A stretch of DNA of 64,000 nt from Psococerastis gibbosa (taxonomy: Eukaryota; Arthropoda; Insecta; Psocodea; Psocidae), in assembly GCA_963971405.1 (NCBI GenBank), contig OZ020486.1, forward strand, positions 8,889,419 to 8,953,418. The letters run 5' to 3'. Of this stretch, positions 54,156 through 64,000 are shown one piece after another. Position numbers and translations under genes: made by a program. A model generated the notes under the pieces. That model was not told the DNA's origin. It made no database searches and saw only the letters and a list, made by a program, of their open reading frames with translations. Position 1 is the stretch's first letter. Every line of letters starts with the position of its first letter.

Positions 54156-54810
54156 ATGGTCCCTAATCAATACAGGAAAGTCAGTAGCATTTTCTAAATC
54201 CTCCAATTTCTCACAGCAAAGAGGTAGCAAAAATTTCTAAATTGTCGTCATATCTTTGTGGCTGTGTAACGAAGAATTTTATTAATTAATTGCGTAAACA
54301 ATTAGGGCTTCATTTGTTTACAAGACATTTGAAGTCTCTCGTTTAAAACTTCATAAAACACTAGTTACAGTATTCGGCGTATTGTATCCACATGGTTAAA
54401 CCACACTCGCCCACATTTTTCGACGAAGCTTGCCTCAACTGCTCCCATGAAGAGGGCTATTAATGCTATTATATAACTCTGTGTGCCATTCAAGTTCCCA
54501 GTTACTTCCTCACAGCAAAGAGGTAGCGAAAATTTCGAAAATTTTGTCACATCTTTGTGACTGTGTAACGAAGAATTAATTAATCGTGTAAAAAATTCGG
54601 GAGTCATTTGTTTACAAGACATTACAATTCTCTCGTTTAAGACTTCATTATAACACTATAGTTACCGTATTGAATCCACATCGTTAAACCACCCTCGCCC
54701 TCATTTGCCGGCGAAGTTTGCCACAACTACTTCCATGAAGAGAGCTATTATATAACTCCGTGTACCATTCAAGTTCCGGGTTACTTCCTCACAGCAAAGA
54801 GGTAGCGAAA
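54156..54810. repeat. Tandem repeat, about 290-bp unit, 2.1 copies
   Basis: The word CTCACAGCAAAGAGGTAGC recurs at 54210, 54508 and 54788. Units also share TGTGTAACGAAGAATT, TTTGTTTACAAGACATT and CTCCCATGAAGAG or a variant. Minus-strand frames across it repeat FSLPLCCEEVT and NLNGTxSYIIAL, which reflects the duplication and is not evidence of coding. Confidence 0.8.
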
Positions 54811-55599
54811 ATGTCGAGACCGCAGGGCTGCCGCTGAAACCTTTGCTCTTTGGGTCGGACACCAAAAGGTAATCCTGTCTCAAACAGCTGACATGTACTA
54901 CCCCCCTCTCATTTCCATATTCTTCTAGCCCCCATTCTCTTGAATGGATATGTGACTCTGCTTTCGTATTTAAATTAATGTCCACATTTCAGTGTACATG
55001 CTGGTATACCGGTTGAACCGTCTTGAAGCCACCCGTCTCTCGTCGTCCTTCAACTTTGTTACATTTGACAGTCATGAGTCATATGCAAATTTATTGAAAA
55101 ACCGTTTTTGCGTTCCTTTGACCTCAAAATGTAAATCCTTTGAAATCTCGAAATTGATAATTAGTCGCGAAGCTTTCCTCGTAGTAAACTAACGTGCAAT
55201 ATAAATAAATAGGAAAGTTATAATATTCAAATCTAGTAGTAGCAGTAGGAGGAATGAAGAAGAAGAACTTCACTAAAGAACATTCCTAATGGCCTACCAA
55301 TAAATCTAGCATACCTGATGATAATATATGGCCTAGTGGTATAAAAAAAATCTAGACAAGAAAGCATTTTTGAAGTCATTAATGGCTGACATTGGCGCCG
55401 GAGAAAGTAAACTGCATACAAATTGAATAAAAATGCAGTCGAGTGAAGCAGTCCCTGAACTAGTTTGAAACAAAGACTTTTTTAATCTTATATTATGCTG
55501 AAATGTTATAAAGTTAGGATGAGTGAAGCTAAGTTTCGACGCCAAGTAGACTGGGTGTCGTAGTCAAGGCTCTAGAACTAAGTATTATCTGCAATAAAA
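54811..55599. other. Non-coding stretch
   Basis: A repeat A scrap is at about 55103-55190 (TTGACCTCAAAATGTAAATC). Otherwise nothing recognised. Confidence 0.35.
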
Positions 55600-55712
55600 T
55601 TGAGTAGTAGAGACTCTGAGTTTCACCCGAAAGGTTGTTGGTTCGAGTCCCACACTTGCTACATTTTCTGGCCATGCATGGGAGGGTCAATAGTCAATAT
55701 TTATTTATTTTG
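55600..55712 (+). mobile_element. tRNA-derived SINE (copy 4, internally deleted)
   Basis: TTTCACCCGAAAGGTTG, GGTTCGAGTCCCACAC and TTTTCTGGCCATGC are kept; most of the body is missing before the ATTTATTTATT tail. Confidence 0.75.
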
Positions 55713-55724
55713 TACTCGTATCTG

Positions 55725-55933
55725 TACTTGGTTAAGTCAGGTTTCGCATGTTTCATTGCGTCAATGGTAAGCTTGTCTCAGCTTGTCCATTATGTCTTGG
55801 GGCCGGTGTAGGTAGGTTGACATCGAGAACGTATACCTGTTTGCCAATGGTCAAAAATTCAAACGGCAACAGTACAAATAATGTCCGAAATCCATGGGGT
55901 CATTGGCATTGGACAAGGGACCTATGGGCCACT
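55725..55933 (-). repeat. Family H repeat
   Basis: GGTTGACATCGAGAACGTAT, AATGTCCGAAATCCATGG. It is cut by a mariner end at 55935. Confidence 0.6.
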
Positions 55934-55934
55934 A

Positions 55935-56460
55935 TACGAGGTCTGTAAATAAAGTAATGAGACTGATGCTATAGCTCTTGACAGGTTTAAGCGTGCGCTT
56001 TGAAATTTTCAGACATTCACGATCAAGGTGTAATGAGCATTCACTGCAAGTTTGGAGTTCGTAGCTTTACTACCTCAAATGTTGTGTTTACTTTAGAAAA
56101 ACTTGTTTTAAGAGTGTGTCACGAAACTGAGCGGGCAGAATTTAGCTTTGTGTGAAACTTCGGTATAGTGCGAGTGAAAATTTTGCAAAAATTCAACAGG
56201 CTTATGGGGGGGGGGCTTATTTATGAAGGGCACAGGTTTATCTATGGTTTCAGGCATTTACAGAGGGTCGGGTGATGTTTGAAGACGAATCCCGCAGCGA
56301 AAGACCTTCAACAGCAAAGTTGGATGAAAATGGACAAAGTGCGCACTCGTGTGCGTTCCGATCGACGTTTGACACATTGGCAGTCAGAATGATAGCAGAT
56401 AAATTAAATTTAAATCACATAACTGTTAAACTTCGAAAAAGGGTCATGCGAGCGCGACCA
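55935..56460 (+). pseudogene. Mariner transposase remnant with 5' TIR
   Basis: TACGAGGTCTGTAAATAAAG following a TA is a typical mariner 5' end. Downstream, broken frames read KLRYSASENFAKIQQAYG, FQAFTEGRVMFEDESRSER and PSTAKLDENG, then a frame-shifted RTRVRSDRRLTHWQSE. These are the first helix-turn-helix and linker of mariner transposase. The DDE part is missing. A G-run of 8 interrupts the frame near 56211. Confidence 0.75.
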
Positions 56461-56560
56461 AACATCAAGAACAATTGGGATGGACAAACTGAGACAAGCT
56501 TAATATTGAAGTGTAACAGGTGAAAACATGACTTAACCAAGTACAGATACGAGTCTACCG
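56455..56560 (+). repeat. Family H repeat fragment
   Basis: GGACAAACTGAGACAAGC, GTGAAAACATGACTTAACCA and AGTACAGATACGAGTC. Confidence 0.55.
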
Positions 56561-57344
56561 CGTACTGTTAAGTACCACATTATCTTCACGGGAATTTCAG
56601 ACGCCATCTCGCTCGGATTGGTGTGCAAGTTGACAGTCTGTGCCGGTATAGTTTGATGGAGGCCGAATGTGGATGGCACATTCTTGCTGAAAGCCATGTG
56701 ATCTGGAAACCCAGACTTGAGCATCTACGGGTGCACTGTTACTAATGATAGCTGGACTCCAGTAGTCACGCCTGCTGCCATAGCGAGTTTCGCAGAAGCA
56801 ATAGAACTCCACCAGTACGCCTGGGGAACCTATGGGCCCCAATTGTGGCCAAGGTCCCGACACCAAGATCATACATACATACATACAACTACCATACTAT
56901 CGTAATTTCATGTAACTTGAAATACATAGAAAAAATGAAAACGCAAGCATTTCCATATGCTAGAATACTACTGGATTTAGCGTTGACATCAACCCCCCCC
57001 CCCCCTTCCACTCTCCAAGAGGGCTTCGCTAGTTTTCGTGGGAAATAGCCCATTAAGTCCTATTAACAGGAACCCTTTATAAATGAACATATCCAGCTCA
57101 ATGTATAAACCCTTCTCAGATCACCCCTTTATCCAATATTCACTAGCATAGAAGCTTCAAACACCCTTTGAATTCTATATATACTACACATACCCTTACG
57201 TCAATGTGAAAATAGTACAAGGTGTATTGAAATTTAGAGCATTATAAAGTATCGTTGTAATTCACTATTACCCGAACATGTTACGAAGACAATGTAGAAA
57301 ATGCATTTTCATATTCAGGGTAGGAATCATTATATTAGTGGTAT
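56561..57344. other. Non-coding stretch
   Basis: (ATAC)n at 56873-56886, a C-run at 56995-57004, nothing coding recognised. Confidence 0.3.
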
Positions 57345-57515
57345 AATTGCACATCGACTTCGATGGCCAGGTGGTAACGTGCTTGCACTTGTGCGAGTCT
57401 TTACACGCCATGCAATCGGAGACGTGTCGTACTCATCACGGGTAATAACCTACAGAGGCGACTGAAAAGGTCAATCGGATACATTCATTAAATGGTTTGT
57501 ATGAGATTTATCTTT
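57345..57515 (+). repeat. Interspersed repeat family D (copy 3)
   Basis: GATGGCCAGGTGGTAACGTG, CTTGCACTTGTGCGAGTC, GGAGACGTGTCG, AATCGGATACATTCAT. Confidence 0.6.
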
Positions 57516-57595
57516 TTCTAAAAAAAATAATAATATTAATAATAATGATTATAATAATAATGACAATGAATTTCATAACATAGTTGGGTATATTA

Positions 57596-59170
57596 CTGTT
57601 CGCCCAGAATAGTTTGCTAATGCACATGAAAATATCCCGTAATGCTTTACCAAGTCCCGCCTCTCCATGTAAATTCCATATGCTGCATTTTCAAATCAGA
57701 TAGAACTACTTTTCATGTGTTTGTATACACAAAACTAATGGGGGTTCCATTCCAAATTTAATGCATTAAGGTCACAAGTGGACATTGCTTATTTTTTTAG
57801 CTAAAATTGTCGATCTGTTGCACTTTTTTACAAATTCACGACTCCAATGTCAACATTAAAATTAAAATTTTCTGAATGTTAGTTAATAGTCTTCAACTAC
57901 TGTAGCAACGTTAGTGGAACGGTTTTAGGATATCATCATAGAGCAAAATCAAAGCAATATTTATTGTTCTAAATATTATTGGTGCGTTTCTTGAATTTGA
58001 GAAATTTATAAAATTTTCATCTTACCATACTGTGTTATAAAGTGGATCAACTTGAAAGTAGAAAGTGAACTTAAGAGCGTTCATGCCACAGAGTCTCGGT
58101 GTATCACACCAATAAGGGTCTCGTCAAGGTATACAATGCGATTTCCTTCCGACCTGGCGTTCCGGATTCCTTGTAAATACCTATAACGCCAAGAAAGCGT
58201 GCGTGGCGACTCGACCAAGACGTTGTATTTTGTCAAACATCTTAAATCTGCACAGCATTTAAGTTGTGACTTATTTGTTTCTGCTGCACTCCTGATGCGT
58301 GTATTCATAATAGTCTCCTTAACCGAGAGGTTGTGTTTTTTTATTTTATTACGTAAAACTTAACCAAGAAAAACATTTTCACAATGAGTTCTGATGCGAG
58401 TACTAATTGATTACATTGATCTCCTTGTATTATGGAAAAGTCTTTAGAAATATTTTATCTATCAGACCAAAATACTAATACTAGCAAATTGAAATTCATT
58501 TCTCTCGGAACTACTTTTCATGTATGGTCACTACAGAGTACAGATTGTTAATTTCTAATGATAAATACGCGGAGGCTCTCCTTGGGCATTTGGTAACGAC
58601 CATCAAGCTCTAATATTTCTTGTCGCAGGGTGTCCAAGCTTAACAGTCAGCAATCATTCTAGGATGAATATAAATAATTATGGGGTTCCTTATCATACTT
58701 TCAACACATTCGTCGAGATCACGTAGTATTATTGACGTCTTTTTTAAAAAAATTTATTAATTTCTCAAATTCAAGAAACGTACTAATAATATTTATAACA
58801 ATAAATATTGCTTTGATTCTGTTCTATGATGACCCTAAGACCGTTCCTCTAACGGTGCTACAGTAGTTGAAGACAATGAACTAACATTCTATCAAAAAAC
58901 TTTAATTTTAATTTTGACATTGGAGTCGTGAATTCGTAAAAAGTGCAACAGATCGACAATTTTAGTTAGAAAAATAAGCAATGTCCACTTGTGACCTTAA
59001 TGCATTAAATTTGGAATGGAACCCCCATAAGTTTTGTGTATACAAACACATGCAAAGTAGTTCTATCTGATTTGAAAATGCAGCATAGGGAATTTACATG
59101 GAGAGGCGGGGCTTGGTAAAGCATTACGGGATATTTTCATGTGCATTTGCAAACTTTTCTGGGCGAACAG
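57596..59170. mobile_element. Tc1/mariner-like element with TIRs of about 430 bp
   Basis: Ends CTGTTCGCCCAGAA and its complement (TTCTGGGCGAACAG), each next to TA (57594-57595, 59171-59172). Arms run to about 58015 and from about 58745. The centre holds a transposase fragment on the minus strand. Confidence 0.82.
58081..58308 (-). pseudogene. DDE transposase fragment inside the 1.6-kb element
   Basis: The frame includes TLSWRYRYLQGIRNARSEGN and RIVYLDETLIGVIH. The hydrophobic-YLDET motif is the second catalytic Asp block of IS630/Tc1/mariner-type transposases (usually YLDETWV). The frame has no ATG where shown and lacks the N-terminal DNA-binding domain and the last catalytic residue, so the element is non-autonomous. 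Confidence 0.6.
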
Positions 59171-59172
59171 TA

Positions 59173-62030
59173 CAATATATGGTTGAGAGTAGCTCGTCCT
59201 ACACTGAACGTAGAGCAGAGTTTGCGTCTGGACCTGTTATGCTGGTTCTTAACTTTTTGATTTCATTTGTACGTTAGTATAAGGAAAGCTTTGTGGTGGT
59301 CGAAATTATCGATTTCAAGATTTAAACAAATTTACACTGAGCACCCCTAATTGGCCAACAGCAAAAACAAGTTTGCCAACTAAAAAAAAAAGGTTTACAA
59401 CTATCCGTGTTAAATATCTATTGTACGTAAAATTGGAGGGAGGGGGTGCAACAGCCTTAGCCATTTCTACATTTTTAAAGTTCTTATCATTTTTATAGCC
59501 ACCTCGGACAATTGGGAAAGTTCAGGTATAATAGACATTGCCTTTACCCCAAGCAGGGGGGGGGGAGTCCGTGGGTCTCCTCAGAGGGAAACTAATTGAA
59601 AAATAGTATTAGGGCACCATATCAATATTTTCAGGACTGCTTGCCAGTGGTTAGGAATCACTTCTCCAACCTATCGGGCAGTTAAGAAAATTTAATTTAT
59701 CATACAGGCATCTAGGCATGCAATATATTTTTTTTTTATAGACGATGGAAAAAATATAATTAGATCAATTCAAAACCGAGAGGTTTGTCTGAACACATGT
59801 TCATCGCTCAACAATATTAAAATTAATTAATGTAATATTTAACAAACAATATTTAACTGTTTAAGGAAACGACATGATTTTTTATTTTTTTTTTATATTT
59901 TTATAGTTTTAGGTCTATATGCTGTGTATAGGTAAAAGAACCGTTCGTAGAGAACTTAAATTTAAAACGGAAGGTGCAGGTAAGCGGGTCGAGACTGAAA
60001 ACAATAGGAATGGCCAGCTGGCCTGGGCCCTGGGTCCACCCAACCTCATCTTCATTGGTAGGGAAAAATCACTGTTGCCAGGAGTATTCCTGGCCACAAA
60101 ATCACAAATATAGCAGTAGTAAAGAGCGAGAATCTTCTACCAGACCTCAGGCATAGACTCCAATTGGGTTGTCGAACTACGCGTTGGCGCCCACTACGGG
60201 GGGCATGGAACTTTCCCCCCCCCCCTGGAAAAGTGGCCTAACGCCTACCAATTCCCTTCACTTTTCCTGGGCATTTCCATTTTTCATTGAAAATGTTTAA
60301 TTTCTGTGTGACTTAAAACATTGGAGGAAGAAATGTTTAACTAGTAGATTACTAATACTAACTTAGAATGGTAAACATTCACCGTGATGTGGTGGGAAAC
60401 TTAAACTTAAAAAGCTTTGTGAATTCAAACACGCTTTTTGTTTTAGTTTTTTAACGGTAGCAACTTAGTAAGGACAAGGGGCATAAGAGTCTAAAGTTAA
60501 AAATGCTAAAACAAAATTTCCTCAGGAGGTAAATCCAAAACAGTACAATTTCCTTGGTAGTTGGGGGCCGGGTCTTCTCTCTCGTTCCCCCGCCCCCCCC
60601 CCCCCAGACTTTTCACCACGTTTTTTTTTTTTTTTTTTAATTGCAAAACATTTATATGGCTTAACCAGGACTCCACTATTATTGTATTATGTTTCGAATT
60701 GATTATCAAACCTGATACAAGGTTCTACGTATGACTGTTAGTCATAATAAATTATTACATTCAATTTCTTTAGTTCAAACTCTTTCTTTTTGTATTGGAG
60801 AATGAAAATTTCTCCTGGGAATAAAACGTGAAATTATATGTTGAGCGGATTACTTCAAAGATGACGAAGTTGACTTATTGAGTTTATTTAATCCATAAGC
60901 CTCTTCCTTCTCAAAACAGAAGCACAAAAAATATATATATATATAACGTGGAAAAAAGATATCTTCAAGAAAAACATTCAAAGTTAATATTATCGGAAAT
61001 GAAAGTATCGAAAGACTGGGGGTTAATGCTCCTTATAAAAAATGAGCAATAATGATTCTTTTTATAGCTGATAAGGAGGAAGAAAAGGAAACAAAACAAA
61101 TTTTATAGGCTCTAGAAGCAAAATGGCCGCCATGATTGCTTGAAAAAATTGGAAAAAGTTGCACGTGAAATATACTGTATTTCTATACCAATATGATACT
61201 TTATTGTTGATCTGATGGAGAATCCCTAATGCATGAACAGTACCGTACCTACAACAGCAGCCAAGCTGCCAGAAAATTAATAATATCTTATTTGGCAAAT
61301 TATTTTACTATTTTAATATGGTATTCACATTAAACCGCTCGTTTAAAAACAGACGATTTATTTTAAGAAAATGTCCCACCTACGGATGAATAATAAACAT
61401 TAATAATTTTATTATTCTTAATTTTATTGAGAAACAATTTTCTAATGCAATATAATTTTCTTGCAATTCAATTGACGTTCTTGGGGTTTTTTTAGGATAG
61501 TTTACATTTTGTTCCCGGGCAAGTTATTCTTTTTTGTCGATGCTATATAGGTGTGGAAAAATAAGTGTTCTGTTCTTGTTTATAACGCATCAGAATCATT
61601 GGATATTAAATAAACTTGTATACTTCTAAACATATTTATTTAAAACAAAAATATAATGGTGTTAAAAGAATACAAAATGGCAGCCAATAATTAAACAGCT
61701 ACCTAAGCCTGCAGATGATTTGAAAAAAAAATACATATTCACATAATTATTATAATACACTCAACACAAGGATGGCCCGAGACCGCCAGTTCTGTACACT
61801 AATACAGCTTTTCTGTTTTGTGGGTGGACAAACTTCTGGACCCATGCATGAGTTTCGATTAAATTCGGCATGTAGATTCAAAAAAATCAGATCTCAGGAT
61901 CTTTTTTTCCATTTTGGGCTAACTTAACTTTGAGGGGTTTTAATTGATTGGCGAATTGTCACTATGGCCTACTATCATGTGGTGACAAGTAACACCCATT
62001 TTTAACAGTCAATATTACACGTGTAAGATC
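59173..62030. other. Long non-coding stretch
   Basis: A repeat A scrap is at 59277-59340 (TATAAGGAAAGCTTTGTGGT) and a weak one at about 61800-61945. G/C runs at 59557, 60217 and 60594; poly-T at 60621. ORFs of 60-78 codons near 59919-60156 and 61062 show no motif. Confidence 0.35.
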
Positions 62031-62305
62031 TGCTTCTTCTTCTTCTTCTGGCTCTACAGCCCTTGATGAGCTTTGGCCTGTTTGACAACACTCCTCCAGT
62101 CATCTCGGTCTATGGACTCCCAACTCCCAACAATTTCAAACTCATCCTTCCACGAGGACATTCCACCAGTCGTCTTCCTGCCATTCTTACTTTGTACATA
62201 TTGTTCGGCATGCGGTGTAAAATTCTCCATGATATGATAAAGGAAACTCAGGACCAATGCCAAACCGTTTTTTAAGCAAGTTCTGACAAACCGACAAACC
62301 GCCAT
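62031..62305 (-). pseudogene. Non-LTR retrotransposon C-terminal tail
   Basis: The minus-strand frame reads NGRKTTGGMSSWKDEFEIV, then WRSVVKQAKAHQGL and stop, followed by the CTGTAGAGCCAGAAGAAGAA tail. Same family as 6430-6772. Confidence 0.65.
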
Positions 62306-62743
62306 GGATACATTCGGTGGTATTTTACCGCAGTCGCCAGATAAATCGCCGACGTATTACACCGCATTACGACGACAAAGTGCCTACGTAGAGTAAATTA
62401 CCGTTGCAAGAACTAGAATTGAAGCCACACGAAGGAAATGAAGAATAAAGAAAATTGGCAACTGAAAACACAAGCATTCCTATACGCAATATTTTAGAGA
62501 AAAGTCACATAACGCCCAGTTAGGGCACGGCTCCAACTTTGAAATAAAACGGGAGTGTTTCCCACTCGAAATATTATTAAGCAACTTTCCATCCATAAAT
62601 GGGAAATCAATATCCACTTGTAAATGGGCAATATATATGATTCGATAAAAATCGAAAATGGAATATCGGAATTGAGATGACTCTCTCTGAAGCTATTACG
62701 GAATGTGTTGTCGAGGTGTATCAAATTGAAATGTATGTACGGT
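62306..62743. other. Non-coding stretch
   Basis: Nothing recognised. Confidence 0.3.
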
Positions 62744-63243
62744 AGGGTTGCCTAACGTCCCGTAATTCAAAGGACAGTCCCGTATTTGAAGGGTTTGTCC
62801 TGTGTCCCTTACGCTTCTCGTAAGGGACGGAAAATGTCTCGTATTTAAAGGCTTATGTTAAAATGACATGAATTACAAATGGTCCAACAGACGAAATAGA
62901 TGTTCGTCAAATTTCATTCAAGCAGAGTTGATTGTGCCCATCAATTCTGATAATATTCAATGCTCTGAATTCATTGATTATGTAAAAAAAAAAATAACTT
63001 AACAATTCGAAAAAAATAACTGATTTGGTAAAATCCAGTCAAAAATATGATTTTGTTAAAATATAAAAATATAAAACAGTATTTTAAACAGTGTGATGGA
63101 GAATCATCTTACTTTTAACATAGGTAGGTGCCTATCTAAATAGGTGTCCACTTTCTCTTTGGTTTTGACGAGTAAAAGTGACGAATAAAAGTGTATATGC
63201 AACGGGGCGTCCCGTAAATGGGAAAAATTTATTTGGCAACCCT
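62744..63243. mobile_element. 500-bp TIR element, possibly hAT-like
   Basis: Starts AGGGTTGCCTAACGTCCCGT and ends with an imperfect complement (GGGCGTCCCGTAAATGG ... GGCAACCCT). No clear duplication. Confidence 0.6.
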
Positions 63244-64000
63244 GGGCATAAAGGTATGGGCTAGTGAAGTGAGCACAATCATATTGTAGCAATAAGTTAG
63301 ACAACATTCAGTCTACCTACCTGTGGGCCTGCTATACCGTTTAGTATTAACTTGTAACTTATTCTTGGAGTAAAAAATGTATAGGCTACAGAACAATTTT
63401 GAATAACACTTTTCCTTCTAAAAATATTATCTTGTTTCTATTTTTTAAATAGATAAATGCTTAGACAATATTACAAGTATAATACTATATTATATATTTT
63501 ATTGTCTAAGGATAAATGGGATTAAAATTGCAAACAAAATAATTTTAGGGTGGAAAGTGCTATTCATTTTGTTTGCATTTCATGTCCAGGTTTAGACGAG
63601 TTTGGCCCCAGATAGAAAATCTAATTTAATCTAATTAAGTCCAGTTTAAAGCTTAGAGAAAGATTTCTACATTGGCACTAGCACAATGACAATTGACAAT
63701 GACAGAAAATTACCTGATTTTGACGATATTTTTACGATTTTACTTTTTACTTTCTTGTCAATTACTTGTTGATTACTTGATTGTATAATTTAATAGAAAT
63801 ATTTATTTACTTATTTATTTATTTAGAACGAAAATCCATGTTGTATTTTCTCGGTATTAAGAGAAAATATGATATGGAAAAGCCTAATGAGTGCAAAAAT
63901 TAAATAAAACTATCTCATGAAATATCAATGGCGCAGCTCTAAAACTTATCATGACAAACAGAAGAAATTTCTGTGCATTTTGATATTCATGAGTATTATA
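63244..64000. other. Non-coding right end
   Basis: 63360-63590 is a strongly diverged relative of MITE family E (ATTATCTTGTTT, GGAAAGTGCTATTCA). The rest is AT-rich without recognisable content. Confidence 0.4.

Overview
This is an insect (arthropod) nuclear genome window of roughly 37 % GC. It is gene-poor, intron-bearing and packed with transposable elements of many classes. The insect assignment rests on gustatory-receptor-like exons, on spliced genes with TATA plus Inr-like promoters, and on the TE repertoire: Ty3/gypsy, an RNase-H-bearing LINE, RTE and CR1/L2-like tails, a tRNA-derived SINE, PIF/Harbinger-like MITEs, hAT MITEs and Tc1/mariner. The exact species cannot be read from the sequence.

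Layout. 1-3.4 kb: minus-strand Ty3/gypsy element with gag and the protease-RT-RNase H part of pol, running off the left edge; gag and pol are joined by a recognisable -1 frameshift signal. 3.4-7.6 kb: its upstream leader plus an interspersed repeat (family A) and LINE debris. 7.66-7.90 kb: a candidate terminal exon of an unknown host gene. 7.9-9.5 kb: a 384-bp MITE split by a young LINE copy, then a 206-bp hAT MITE. 10.3-12.9 kb: two phase-0 exons of a gustatory-receptor-like gene, with a tandemly duplicated, stop-containing exon copy between them. 13-32 kb: mostly non-coding sequence with SINEs, MITEs, minisatellites and a tandem array at 29.7-30.7 kb.

32.3-52.4 kb is the most interesting part. 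A tandem segmental duplication carries two intact, three-exon, minus-strand genes (here gene A, 34.9-37.8 kb, and gene B, 48.8-51.9 kb). They encode small secreted pro-proteins with a signal peptide, two conserved furin-type sites and a Gly/Ala/Ser-rich mature domain. Promoter architecture and splice phases are identical in both. I do not recognise the family. Because the two copies are paralogous, one often preserves the empty site for an insertion in the other, so several insertions can be ordered in time from this window alone.

43.06-48.54 kb: a near-complete 5.5-kb LINE with ORF1, ORF2 (endonuclease, RT, RNase H, CCHC), a 24-nt poly-A tail and target-site duplications, broken only by one G-run frameshift in ORF2. 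It sits between the two gene copies. A second, 5'-truncated copy of the same family lies at 8.18-8.89 kb.

52.6-64 kb: a 1.5-kb fold-back element, a tandem repeat, a mariner remnant, a 1.6-kb long-TIR Tc1/mariner-like element with a transposase fragment, and long unannotatable AT-rich stretches. No rRNA gene, functional tRNA gene or CRISPR array is seen.
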